Of a stretch of DNA of 64,000 nucleotides, positions 8,280 through 17,863 are shown one piece after another. Below the pieces are notes generated by a model that saw only the letters and a program-made list of their open reading frames with translations, ran no database searches and was not told the origin of the DNA. This stretch comes from Chryseobacterium arachidis (GTDB lineage: Bacteria; Bacteroidota; Bacteroidia; Flavobacteriales; Weeksellaceae): the NCBI RefSeq assembly GCF_900129245.1, contig NZ_FQUT01000001.1:248001-312000 (forward strand). Reading direction: 5' to 3'. The first letter of the stretch is position 1. The number at the start of each line of letters is the position of its first letter. The translations under genes were made by a program, and so were the position numbers.

Positions 8280-10542
8280 CTTCAGTACTCCCAACTGCTG
8301 CTGCTTCGTTCCTGTATTTTTCGATTACTTTTCTTTGTTCTTTAGCAACGTCATAAATCAGCTCCAACACGTCATGGATGTTTTTCAGTTCCGTTAAATG
8401 TGAAATTTTATTAGGATCCCTCAGATCGTAGCTTTCGTTTTCGATCAATTCGGTTCTTCTTTTTAAAATCAAATCTTCCAAAGATGAATCTTCCGGCTCG
8501 ATACGGCTGTCCATCTTCAAAACTTCATCAATTTTATTTCCGTTCAGCAGATTAGAAACCTGTTGTAATTCGGCTTCGATTTTTTTGCTCCATCCTTCGG
8601 CATCGATTTCAGGATATTTCTCATCATCTTTTACATATTGAGAAAGAGATGCGGTATAAGCAGTAATCAAATGGGAAGTCGCCACAAACTGATGAACAAT
8701 TTCCAATTTTTTCTGCTGGTTTTTTGGATCAGAAATCATTCGCTGGAAGTTGTCGGAAAGATTGGCTAATGAAATGATAGCATTTTTACGCTTTACTTTA
8801 TAATCTTCGATATCAAAACTTTCTCCAAGAAATTTAGATATAACACTTTGGAAATAAATTAGATTCGTTTCTGCTGATTTTTTCATTAAATCTAAATTCT
8901 GGGTGTGTTCCCAAACCGGAAGTACCATGTATGAAACCAGAGAAGTAATAACTCCGGCAACAATGGTGTCTACAATTCTGTCTTTAAAAATAACATCAAT
9001 ATTTCCCGGACTTAAAAAATTAAAACTCAAAAAAACATAAATCGTCATAAACAGAACCGCCCAGAAATATCTTCCTTTCAGGAAGCTGAAGCACATGATC
9101 ATGCTCAACAAAAGAATGGTAAACAAAACTTCATTGATGTGAACAAAATGTAGGATTCCGTACGCAATTACGGCTCCGGCAATCGTTCCGTACAGACGCA
9201 GCAGGTTTCTTTGTTTTGTGATGGAGTAGGCGGGTTTAAGAATGGCTACTGTCGTAATTAAAATCCAATAGGTATGGCCGATTCCTATAAACTGAAATAA
9301 TGAAAACGTATATCCCAACAATAAAGCAATCGTAATTCTCAATGCATGACGGAAATGCGAGGATGAAAGCGAAATATTATTTTTTAAAACCTTAAAATTA
9401 AGCTTTTCTTCATTGGGCATAAATTTCTTTAAATCTAATCCTGTGGAAAGACTTTTTGCCAGTTTTACATTTTGTGAAAAAACTTTATAAATCTCGTTGA
9501 TTTCTTTCGTGATTTCATTGATGCGCATTAAAATCTGTCGCAAGATCATAAAATCCTCGAAATTATCGGGTGAAATTCTTTTGTTTCTTAGATCAAAATA
9601 ATTGTGATTGAGGCTTTTTAATTCAACATCGAGGTTGAACATTGGTTTTGCTCTTGTTCCCAATTGAAGAGAAATCCCGATGTTGGTGATTTCTTCAGCA
9701 AGTAAATTCAGATAATCATGAATATTGACTAAAATTTCAGAATCGTCAAAGCTTTTCTGAAGTTTTTCGTAATCGCTTTCGGAAGTCATCAGTTTTTCAT
9801 GAAGATCCATCGAATTCAATAGCATTAACATCAATAGACGGCTTGTTGTTGTGGATTCATTCACAATAACCCTTGTTTTGAACACAGTTTCTCTGGTTTC
9901 TTCCTGAAGGTTTTTTATTTCGATTTGCTTGGCGATAACCTGTGTGGTGAGTTTATCGAAATCAGGATTTTTCTGATAGTAATTGGCTTTGATCTTTAAG
10001 AATTCGGCCAGCTGAAGATAATTTTCCCCAATCATCTGGCTTGCCAATTTGTAAGGCTGAATGGTTGTTACAATTAAAAAGATCAATAAAAACCATACAC
10101 AGCCGGAAGCGAAAATCAGTAAACTTTTAAAAATATCGACTCCTGTTAAATGTCCATCAATGAAGATGGCTAAAACAACCAGTGAAAGCGATCCCACTGC
10201 TGCTAATCTTTGTCCGTAAACACCAATTAATGAAAAGAACATTCCGAAAACGATGATCTCAGCGAAAACCAGAATTTTGATTTTCATTACCAGGCTTGCA
10301 ATCAGGGCAACGAACACGAAGCAAATGGTTGCGAAGGTTAATGCATTTCTTCTTCGGATAAAAGGTCCAGGCTGATCGGTAAGGGCAACGAAGCTCGTTC
10401 CAAGCGGAAAGAGGAAATATTCTTTTAAAATTCCGAAGTGGGCAAGAACAAGACAGGGTAAAACAGTGGCTAATGTAATTCTGATGGCAGAATATACATA
10501 TTGGCTGGTTACGAATTTTTTGAGCTCCGCGGAATAATTCAT
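8260..10542 (-). CDS. FUSC/YccS family inner membrane transporter-like protein
   Basis: A 760-residue membrane protein with the two-block layout of the YccS/YhfK (FUSC) family. An N-terminal bundle of about six hydrophobic helices (about 15-165) is followed by a long soluble coiled region (about 170-390). A second helix bundle (about 400-530) has the GHTYWILITTVAILKPAYS signature, and a soluble tail ends the protein. Relatives include aromatic acid efflux (AaeB-like) and fusaric acid resistance proteins. The substrate is unknown. The gene converges on and overlaps the phosphopantetheinyl transferase gene. Confidence 0.85.
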   Translation of the reverse strand: MNYSAELKKFVTSQYVYSAIRITLATVLPCLVLAHFGILKEYFLFPLGTSFVALTDQPGPFIRRRNALTFATICFVFVALIASLVMKIKILVFAEIIVFGMFFSLIGVYGQRLAAVGSLSLVVLAIFIDGHLTGVDIFKSLLIFASGCVWFLLIFLIVTTIQPYKLASQMIGENYLQLAEFLKIKANYYQKNPDFDKLTTQVIAKQIEIKNLQEETRETVFKTRVIVNESTTTSRLLMLMLLNSMDLHEKLMTSESDYEKLQKSFDDSEILVNIHDYLNLLAEEITNIGISLQLGTRAKPMFNLDVELKSLNHNYFDLRNKRISPDNFEDFMILRQILMRINEITKEINEIYKVFSQNVKLAKSLSTGLDLKKFMPNEEKLNFKVLKNNISLSSSHFRHALRITIALLLGYTFSLFQFIGIGHTYWILITTVAILKPAYSITKQRNLLRLYGTIAGAVIAYGILHFVHINEVLFTILLLSMIMCFSFLKGRYFWAVLFMTIYVFLSFNFLSPGNIDVIFKDRIVDTIVAGVITSLVSYMVLPVWEHTQNLDLMKKSAETNLIYFQSVISKFLGESFDIEDYKVKRKNAIISLANLSDNFQRMISDPKNQQKKLEIVHQFVATSHLITAYTASLSQYVKDDEKYPEIDAEGWSKKIEAELQQVSNLLNGNKIDEVLKMDSRIEPEDSSLEDLILKRRTELIENESYDLRDPNKISHLTELKNIHDVLELIYDVAKEQRKVIEKYRNEAAAVGSTEVIPQQS

Positions 10543-10734
10543 GCTGCAAAATTAGGTATTGGCAAAACAAAAAGCCTTATAAAAATAAGACTTTTCTGAA
10601 GATATTTTGAAATATCAGATTTTATTTTATTGTGAATTGTGAATTTTTCATCGAAAGCAAATGATGATTTTCAGGATTAGGACCGAAGTGAATTGACAAT
10701 TGATTGGCAATGTAAAGTTTGCAATTCAATTTTT

Positions 10735-10842
10735 AGCCCCGATCGCAGCTTTGTTTGAGCTCATTTTTTTGTTTCGGCGCGGCAGCGGAGCTGCCGCGCC
10801 GAAACAAAAAAATAGCGAGTGCGGAGAGCGGGAAACAGCTCC
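10735..10842 (+). repeat. hairpin repeat R2 (REP-like, variable-core family)
   Basis: A 24-bp perfect stem (10763-10786 with 10790-10813) closes on a GGA loop. The inner arm CGGCGCGGCAGC differs completely from that of R1, while the flanks AGCCCCGATCGCAGC and GAGAGCGGGAAACAGCTCC are the same. It lies in the 367-bp gap between the FUSC gene and porV. The rest of the gap shows only GTGAATTG-type short repeats and the porV terminator. Confidence 0.82.
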
Positions 10843-10856
10843 AGAAAATAAAATAT

Positions 10857-10885
10857 AACAAAACAGCCCCATTAAAAATGGAGCT
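10857..10885 (-). terminator. terminator of porU-porV
   Basis: Nine pairs with one wobble form between 10865-10873 and 10877-10885. A T-rich stretch follows on the minus strand, directly after the porV stop. Confidence 0.7.
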
Positions 10886-10909
10886 TTGTATTGATATCAG
10901 AATATATTC

Positions 10910-12073
10910 TTAATAATCTACATTTGAAGTTTCTTCACCAATGTTCCAGGTAAGACCGAAACGAAGGGTGTTATCCAAGGCTGTATTGATTTTAGACATA
11001 TTGATCAGATAAGAAATATCCAATCCGAAAGAACGGTATTTTAAACCGATACCCGCAGTAGCAAATTGTCTTGCTCCCTGCTCTTCACTTTCGTGGAAAT
11101 AACCTGTTCTTACAGAGAAGGCATTGTCATAAGAATATTCTAATGCTCCACTCATCATGATAGAGTTTTTGTTTTTGAAAGATTTTCCGATACCTGCAAT
11201 TGGTCCCACATTTGGCACTTCATATATCGGTTGTCTTGTATTGGGATCCGTACCTATGTATTCTGATCCGGGAACTAAAATTTTAGAACCTTCAACACTT
11301 ATTCCGACTCTGTTCATATCATCCAGATACATGTCATAACCAACCCCTAATCTAGCCATTGTCGGAAGATAGGATCTTGATTCCTCGTTTCCTGTGTAGT
11401 CTAATTTCGGACCTAAGTTCTGAATTGCAAAACCTCCGTTGATTTTACCATCCATATTTCCGAAACTTGAGAATTTAGGAGAGGTATAGTATCCTGAAAT
11501 ATCAACCGCAAAAGAGTTTGCGGGTTTCAGAGTAGTATCTGTGTTGAAACCTCCGGCTAAATCTGAACGGATATATCTACCGGTAACGGCCATGGAATAA
11601 GAGTCCGATAGTTTAAGACCGTACGCAACGTCGATCGAGAATTCGTTTGGCTTTGAGGTACCCATGGATGTTACCTCATTTCCTACTAATTGAGTAAGGT
11701 CTACTTCCCCCATATTGAAGTAATAGATACTCGCAGAGATGGTAGATCTTTCTTCCTGCCCTAAGAATTTGTGGAATGCTCCGTATAATAAAAACACATC
11801 ATTGGTAAGTTTTCCCATGTATGGTGTGTAGTTTAACCCTACGGAAGAACTTGTTCTGCTGAAAGGATATTTCGCGGCATTCCAGAATTGTGAAAAAGCA
11901 TCCGGAGAGGTTACCACACCTTGGTCTCCCATACCTCCAGCTCTTGCATCCGGCGCGATTCTTAAGAAAGGAGCTCCGGTTAATACAGGTCTTACTAGAC
12001 TTAAATCTTGAGAATAGCCTAAAAAACCAGCACTTAACCCAATTCCTAAAAGCAGTTTAGTAGTTAAATTCAT
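10910..12073 (-). CDS. porV: type IX secretion system outer membrane protein PorV
   Basis: PorV (LptO) is an outer membrane beta-barrel of the FadL type. It collects T9SS cargo from the translocon and, with PorU, forms the attachment complex at the surface. The 387 residues begin with a signal peptide (cut after GYS, before QDLS). The family signatures PFLRIAPDARAGGMGD (about 36-51) and the SQFWNAAKYPF stretch follow, and the C-terminus shows alternating barrel strands. It starts 60 bp downstream of porU on the same strand, so the two form an operon. The two BspA-like proteins in this window are probable cargo. Confidence 0.95.
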   Translation of the reverse strand: MNLTTKLLLGIGLSAGFLGYSQDLSLVRPVLTGAPFLRIAPDARAGGMGDQGVVTSPDAFSQFWNAAKYPFSRTSSSVGLNYTPYMGKLTNDVFLLYGAFHKFLGQEERSTISASIYYFNMGEVDLTQLVGNEVTSMGTSKPNEFSIDVAYGLKLSDSYSMAVTGRYIRSDLAGGFNTDTTLKPANSFAVDISGYYTSPKFSSFGNMDGKINGGFAIQNLGPKLDYTGNEESRSYLPTMARLGVGYDMYLDDMNRVGISVEGSKILVPGSEYIGTDPNTRQPIYEVPNVGPIAGIGKSFKNKNSIMMSGALEYSYDNAFSVRTGYFHESEEQGARQFATAGIGLKYRSFGLDISYLINMSKINTALDNTLRFGLTWNIGEETSNVDY

Positions 12074-12133
12074 ATGTTGTCTTTTATATATTATCAGTTT
12101 TTTGTTAATATTATTACTGTTATTGTTTTAAAT

Positions 12134-15100
12134 TTATTTCAAAAGTACCATTTTTTCTACAGCTGTAGCACTTCCTTTGCATTTTTCCTGATTTTGACTT
12201 TTTGCAAATATCTTAAAAATATACGTACCTTTTGCTACTGTAGCACCAAAATCATCTCTTCCGTCCCATTCTATTGCCTGGCGAGGGGTTCTAAAGCCCT
12301 GTAGGAACGGTTCTGCAACAACAGGCTGTGATAAAGTTCTTACCAATTTTCCTGTAATTGTGTAGATTTGAACGTTTACATCAAGGATATCATCACAATT
12401 ATGCTCAAACTGAACGTACGTTTTGTTGGTGAAAGGGTTGGGCCAGTTCAACGGTCTGTTGATAATCAGATGTTGATCGGCTTCATCCTTAACCTCAAAG
12501 TTTAACGTTGCAGTTGTCGAATTATTGTTTATATCCCAAACTTTAAATGTTAACTGGTGTTGTCCTATCGCAAGATTTCTGAAAGGGTAGGTTACATTTC
12601 CTTTTTGATAATCTGCAAGACTTGGGCTTAAACATCCATTTCCTTCTCCTGATGCATAAAAATCATTCAGAACGATGGTGTTGATAATTTGCCCGTCCAA
12701 ATATACTGTAATATCGTGACCAATACCAGACCCTGTGGAATTAATTCCTGTATCATCCGTAACACATGCCAGTAACATTGGATTTTGATCTGTAATACCA
12801 CCGTCTGCAAAGTTGGTATTGTTCATGTACAATTTTACTTTTGGAGGCTCATTATCATTAATTCCGTTGGGATTAATATCACCTACCTGTACAGCCTGAT
12901 TATTAAATACATCTGATGCTTTGTTATCTGCATATCCTAAGATTCTTCCTTCCCCAACGGCATAGTTGATGTCTTTAGGAACATAAAATTCTACCGTGAA
13001 AACACCGTTTACGGCTGTTCCTGATGCTTTTACAATAGCACTTCCTTCTTCTGTATATTGTAGAACAGGAGTTAATCCTCCGTCGTTATTTAAAGTTGAT
13101 TTGTTCAACCTCTTATCGAAAATATTAATCACAACTCTTCCGTTGAAAGTAGTATTTACGGTTCCGTTCGGATTGTTGATGTGCCCTTTTATTTTTACAA
13201 AATCCAGTCCTCTGATTAAACCAGGTACAGGAGTTTCAATATTGTCTATGATTAATAATCTTTTAGGTCTGCTTAGTTTCATAGCAGGATCTCCCAAAAA
13301 GTTTACCTTTAAATGTTCCGAAGAAGAACCATATTGTTTCTTAGCATTTAAATGAGCATATCCTAAGGTCTCGAAATCATCATTGGTAAGGGTAAAGATT
13401 TTCTGTGTAAAAGTATTGGTAAAGTCTACACCATACCCTACATTGATGGCACGGCTTGAGGTAATCATCGTAGCGGGACCTCCCTGTTTTAGTTTAATGA
13501 ACTGTTCTCCGGCAGAAGATGTTTCCGGCTCATCCCAAAGTGTAAATTCACAAGTAATGGTAGATACAAACGGGAATCTGCTGTACACATTCGAGAAGTT
13601 ATTGGCATTTTGAACTTCATTAAGTGTCAAAACTCTTTCCTGGGCCCAGCCGTTGATACCTCCATGTCCGAAATAGAAAAGGTATAAACTGTTTCCTATG
13701 TCATTGGAAATAGCTTGGTTCACTTGGGGATATCTTTGTCCTCCTGCAGTACTTTGTGCTGCAAATGCATCTAAATATAATTTTCTTATATTATACTCTT
13801 TTAGGTTTGTTGATGATGGTTGTTCAAAAACAGACGCCAAAGAATTGTTCATAACTGTATGAAAAGGAACAAGACCGGGACCATCATTATCATCGTCTAC
13901 AACAAAATCAAGTTTCATTCTCCATTCTCCAAAAGGAGTAGACTGCCCGGATAAACTGTTGTAATACGCTAATGTTTTATCAATCATATTACCTGCTTCT
14001 GTGCCATTAGCTGCCGGTATTCTTCCTACCGGAAGATCTGGAAGGTTCGAGTCGATATAACTGCTGGTTTGTGGTTTCGTCATTACGATATAATCATCAG
14101 TAACGAAAGATCTTACTAGATCACTGGAAACCTCACTCTGATAACTAGACACTACATTAGAGTTATTCGATATTCTGTTTTTGAAGTCATACGAAGTATC
14201 TCCTAAAATAAACACATATTTTAATGTTCCCAAAGGAGTATTCAGCTTAGAAACAAAATCTCTTATAGCAGTGAGATCTCTACTTCCGCTCCCAAATTCA
14301 TTATAAATTCTGTCGGTATCTACAATTTGTACATTGTAGTTGTTTTTTGTCTGATGATAATTGGCCAATCTTTGCGCCTGTCCCATCATTTCAGGAGTCG
14401 TAATGATCAAATAATCAACATTTTGAAGTGCTGAAAGGTTCTGGTTATTGATTCTTCCCACAAATTGCGGACTGAATGCTGCATCTGCCCTGAAAGCCAC
14501 AAATTCATTATTAAAATTCTGATCGGAAGTGATATAGCCGAAATTAAAAGTAGTATTTCCGGCAGCTTTATTTACCCTTCTGTTGGCATTGGTAATATCG
14601 GTAACATCCCAGATCTGCTCAGCCGAAGCCGCATTGGTCATACTGAAACCATAATTAGTATTGCTGCCGCTTACCAGTGAAAAATCTCTGAAACTCATCT
14701 GAGTTCCATTGAAGTTCAGATTATCCTTGTATTGAACTTCGAAATAATCAGGATAAAAAGTACCGTTCGGATTTAAGGTAATATCTGGTTTAAGATTAAA
14801 AGTAATCTGGTTTCCGCTTAAACCTGTAATAATACCTTGGTAGGTCATCGGGTGAAATTCGTATGTAGACCCTTGATCTGGTTCAGGAACTGTGAAAGGA
14901 ACAGGATTTTGAGTATTGATATCGTAAGTAAGTTTATTTTTTTGCGATTTATAACCTATAACCTGAGCTTTATATCGGATGGCATCACCTGCCTGAATTG
15001 GAGAAGCCGTTGTAAAGCTAACTGCTTTATCCGTAATAAAAGGGGTATCTTCAACCCATGTTCTTCCGACTTTCATCAGATTTTTTTGATCATTGTTGAT

Positions 15101-16039
15101 CACCTGATAATTATCAAATCTTGTAATTAAAGGAGTTGTCGGCAGATTCACATCAACAGGCTGAACTCTTTTTCCGGGACCCTTATCAAAATTAATATAA
15201 TAATAAGAATAATCCTCATAGATGTTCTTCACATTCTCAGTTGCATAAGTCCTGGTCTCTCTTCTTTTGAAACCGTTTCCGTTAGAAGTATTATAAAGAT
15301 TATAGCCATTCGGTCCTTGCGCATAGAACAAAGCATAATCATTGTCATTCCAAACCCCGTCATCTTCGCCCACAACCTGAATTGCATTTTCCTGGAGTGC
15401 ACTGTATTTTACATCTTGGTTATGTTCAGGAAGCATAATACCTCCATTTCCGTAGATTCTGAAGTTTTTCGGGTTTACAGAAGAAGGGTTAATCCCGTTA
15501 TCCTGCAAAAACTGTTTCGTGATTTTAAAGATTCCCGATTTGTCAACTCTTATTTTATAAAAATTTCCTGTTGATAAAGGATTATTCGTGGTACCAACTT
15601 TTAAAGTATTTCCGATATTATTAGATCCATTGCCCGGAGAAATCTCAAATGATGATAATCGCTGAACCTGCCCGTTGATTTTCTTAAACACTGATACATT
15701 AATGCTCGCATATCGGCCTCCCTCAAGATTATAATATGTAATATCTTTTACTTCATTTTCAGGGATAAGATCTCTACTTAATGAAAACAAATCCTTACCG
15801 GAAACATTTTCCCAAACCATATTAGAAACTTTCAATTGGTTTTCGCCAACTTGTTGTTTGGTTGTTATAAAAATGTTATTTTGGCTGAACGAAAATCCTT
15901 CATTCTTAAAATTTGGGAGATTCAGTTTTGTATCGCCGTAATCGCGGATTTTAGAGCCATCCCATTCAATGGATACTCTTTGAGACCAGAACATTGATAC
16001 AAAGCTTATTAGGAATAAAAGCGAAATTTTTTGTTTCAT
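12134..16039 (-). CDS. porU: type IX secretion system sortase PorU
   Basis: PorU is the C25-type cysteine protease/sortase that removes the C-terminal signal of T9SS cargo at the cell surface and links the cargo to a glycolipid. The 1301 residues start with a signal peptide. The peptidase domain shows the gingipain-like dyad: His792 in YFGHGGINGW and Cys830 in VSTITCEFTL. The C-terminus has a T9SS-type module (WPNPF..., then a TGKLVRTL stretch). The length fits flavobacterial PorU. It is first in the porU-porV operon and divergent from gldJ, an arrangement known from Flavobacterium johnsoniae. Confidence 0.95.
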   Translation of the reverse strand: MKQKISLLFLISFVSMFWSQRVSIEWDGSKIRDYGDTKLNLPNFKNEGFSFSQNNIFITTKQQVGENQLKVSNMVWENVSGKDLFSLSRDLIPENEVKDITYYNLEGGRYASINVSVFKKINGQVQRLSSFEISPGNGSNNIGNTLKVGTTNNPLSTGNFYKIRVDKSGIFKITKQFLQDNGINPSSVNPKNFRIYGNGGIMLPEHNQDVKYSALQENAIQVVGEDDGVWNDNDYALFYAQGPNGYNLYNTSNGNGFKRRETRTYATENVKNIYEDYSYYYINFDKGPGKRVQPVDVNLPTTPLITRFDNYQVINNDQKNLMKVGRTWVEDTPFITDKAVSFTTASPIQAGDAIRYKAQVIGYKSQKNKLTYDINTQNPVPFTVPEPDQGSTYEFHPMTYQGIITGLSGNQITFNLKPDITLNPNGTFYPDYFEVQYKDNLNFNGTQMSFRDFSLVSGSNTNYGFSMTNAASAEQIWDVTDITNANRRVNKAAGNTTFNFGYITSDQNFNNEFVAFRADAAFSPQFVGRINNQNLSALQNVDYLIITTPEMMGQAQRLANYHQTKNNYNVQIVDTDRIYNEFGSGSRDLTAIRDFVSKLNTPLGTLKYVFILGDTSYDFKNRISNNSNVVSSYQSEVSSDLVRSFVTDDYIVMTKPQTSSYIDSNLPDLPVGRIPAANGTEAGNMIDKTLAYYNSLSGQSTPFGEWRMKLDFVVDDDNDGPGLVPFHTVMNNSLASVFEQPSSTNLKEYNIRKLYLDAFAAQSTAGGQRYPQVNQAISNDIGNSLYLFYFGHGGINGWAQERVLTLNEVQNANNFSNVYSRFPFVSTITCEFTLWDEPETSSAGEQFIKLKQGGPATMITSSRAINVGYGVDFTNTFTQKIFTLTNDDFETLGYAHLNAKKQYGSSSEHLKVNFLGDPAMKLSRPKRLLIIDNIETPVPGLIRGLDFVKIKGHINNPNGTVNTTFNGRVVINIFDKRLNKSTLNNDGGLTPVLQYTEEGSAIVKASGTAVNGVFTVEFYVPKDINYAVGEGRILGYADNKASDVFNNQAVQVGDINPNGINDNEPPKVKLYMNNTNFADGGITDQNPMLLACVTDDTGINSTGSGIGHDITVYLDGQIINTIVLNDFYASGEGNGCLSPSLADYQKGNVTYPFRNLAIGQHQLTFKVWDINNNSTTATLNFEVKDEADQHLIINRPLNWPNPFTNKTYVQFEHNCDDILDVNVQIYTITGKLVRTLSQPVVAEPFLQGFRTPRQAIEWDGRDDFGATVAKGTYIFKIFAKSQNQEKCKGSATAVEKMVLLK

Positions 16040-16203
16040 GTTTATTATTGAAATTTCTGAATTACAAAATAAATGAAAATTTTATAATTAAATTGTGATA
16101 CAATAAAATTAATTTGTTAACGTTTTTCAAAAAAATCAAACTATTACTTGATTTATTGAATAATTTATTTTTTCTTTGTACTTTGAAAATATTTATATCG
16201 ACT

Positions 16204-17799
16204 ATGAAAAAACTAAAGTTGTTTTCATTAATAGCATTAAGTTCTACACTTGCATTAACCAGTTGCGGAGGATCTAATAATGGCGGCGGTACTAAAAAAT
16301 TTGTCAGCAAAACAGGTTGGAAACCAAACGAGAAACAAGGTTGGTTTTTTGCAGGAAAGCAACAAAAGCAGAAAGGTTGGCCGGGAATGGTATATGTAGA
16401 AGGTGGAACTTTTACAATGGGATTAGTGAAAGATGATGTTATGCACGATTGGAATAACTCACCGCGCAGAATGCAGGTAAGTTCGTTCTTTATCGGGGAA
16501 ACTGAAATTACTAACTACGAATACCGCGAATACCTTACATGGTTGAAGTACGTATTCCCTCCAAGTGATCCTAGTTTTAAGGAAATTTACAACGGTGCTT
16601 TGCCGGATACCTTATTATGGGACAACAAACTATCTAGAAATGATTACAACGAGACGTATTTCCGTTCTCCAGAGTTTGATTACTATCCGGTAGTAGGTGT
16701 TTCTTGGACTCAGGCAAACAGATACTGCGAGTGGCTTTCAGACAGAGCAAACGAGAAAGCGTTAATGCAAGCAGGTATTATTGCTAAAGATTTGTATATC
16801 AACGAATCTAATAACCAAGGTGGAACTGCATTCAACATGGATAAATTCAAATCGAATGATCCGGAAATGCAAGGATATATCAATGAGAAAAGAATGCAGC
16901 AGAAAACAGGTTTGAAAACAACAAACCAAAGATTGCTAGCTGCAAACAGAGCTCCAAACGCTGCAATGGTTTCAAAATTCAGACTTCCTACAGAAGTTGA
17001 ATGGGAATATGCAGCTTTAGGTATGGCTAAAAACAGAGAGTACAATCAGTATATGGGTAAAAAGCCTGAGATTGAACTTCTTAGAGGTACTAAAGGAAGA
17101 GAAAAAGGAATGTTCCTTGAAAACTTCAAAATGGGATCGGGTGACTATTCTGGTCTTCCAGGATGGAAAAACGACGGTTCTGCACAAACTTCAGACGTAA
17201 GACAGTATCCTTCTAATGACCTTGGAATCTACGGAATGTACGGAAACGTTTCTGAATGGACTGCTGATGTTTACAGACCAATAATTGATGAAGATGCAAG
17301 TGACTTTAACTATTACAGAGGAAATATGCCTCAGGCAATTGTAAGAAACGGAGACGGAACTTACAAAATGGTTGACGAAAGCAGCATTAAATACGATACA
17401 TTGGCGGATGGAAGATTAGTATACAGAAACTTACCAGGTCATTTCGAAAGAGAAACAATTGCTGATTACAGAAACTATAAGGATGGTGACAGACAATCGT
17501 CTTTAGATTACAGAAATGCTTCAGATTCAGCTGCTTCATACAATATGTATAATGCTCCTAAAGCAAGATTTATTGTTGATGCAAGCGGTAAAGTAGTACT
17601 GCAGAAAGATAAAAAAGATAGAACTACAGGTATTACCAATGATGTAAGAGTGGTAAAAGGTGGTTCTTGGCAAGATACAGCTTATTGGTTGGATCCGGGA
17701 CAAAGAAGATATAAGAGCCAGGATAGAGCTTATGGATGGATTGGATTCCGTGTAGCTCAAGATGCTAGAGTAAGCGATAAGAGTAGAACAAGAAGATAA
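16204..17799 (+). CDS. gldJ: gliding motility / T9SS lipoprotein GldJ
   Basis: GldJ is an outer membrane lipoprotein needed to stabilise GldK and the T9SS/gliding machinery. I place the start at 16204, giving 531 residues with a clear lipoprotein signal (LALTSC, lipidated Cys21). An in-frame upstream extension to 16114 lacks signal-peptide character. The body is a formylglycine-generating-enzyme (FGE-sulfatase) fold without evident catalytic use: GGTFTMG near residue 70, RLPTEVEWEYAA, YGMYGNVSEWTAD and VVKGGSWQD. A terminator follows at 17821-17852. Whether the strain glides cannot be told, as GldJ is also kept in non-gliders for secretion. Confidence 0.93.
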   Translation: MKKLKLFSLIALSSTLALTSCGGSNNGGGTKKFVSKTGWKPNEKQGWFFAGKQQKQKGWPGMVYVEGGTFTMGLVKDDVMHDWNNSPRRMQVSSFFIGETEITNYEYREYLTWLKYVFPPSDPSFKEIYNGALPDTLLWDNKLSRNDYNETYFRSPEFDYYPVVGVSWTQANRYCEWLSDRANEKALMQAGIIAKDLYINESNNQGGTAFNMDKFKSNDPEMQGYINEKRMQQKTGLKTTNQRLLAANRAPNAAMVSKFRLPTEVEWEYAALGMAKNREYNQYMGKKPEIELLRGTKGREKGMFLENFKMGSGDYSGLPGWKNDGSAQTSDVRQYPSNDLGIYGMYGNVSEWTADVYRPIIDEDASDFNYYRGNMPQAIVRNGDGTYKMVDESSIKYDTLADGRLVYRNLPGHFERETIADYRNYKDGDRQSSLDYRNASDSAASYNMYNAPKARFIVDASGKVVLQKDKKDRTTGITNDVRVVKGGSWQDTAYWLDPGQRRYKSQDRAYGWIGFRVAQDARVSDKSRTRR

Positions 17800-17820
17800 T
17801 ATTTATCAAAATAATTTTCA

Positions 17821-17852
17821 AAAAACCTTCCAAAATTTTGGAAGGTTTTTTT
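17821..17852 (+). terminator. terminator between gldJ and murF
   Basis: CCTTCC/GGAAGG arms extended by A/T pairs form a near-perfect palindrome (17821-17850) followed by T residues. A TATTTTTG (17852-17859) directly after it could be a -7 box for murF, only 4 nt before its ATG. Confidence 0.85.
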
Positions 17853-17863
17853 ATTTTTGAACT

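Noticed and set aside
12996..15574. Several plus-strand frames of 70-120 codons inside porU
   Set aside because: All are antisense to an intact 1301-residue gene with recognised catalytic residues.
16114..16203. Earlier start for gldJ
   Set aside because: The extra 30 residues precede a perfect lipoprotein signal and would destroy it; the start at 16204 is preferred.
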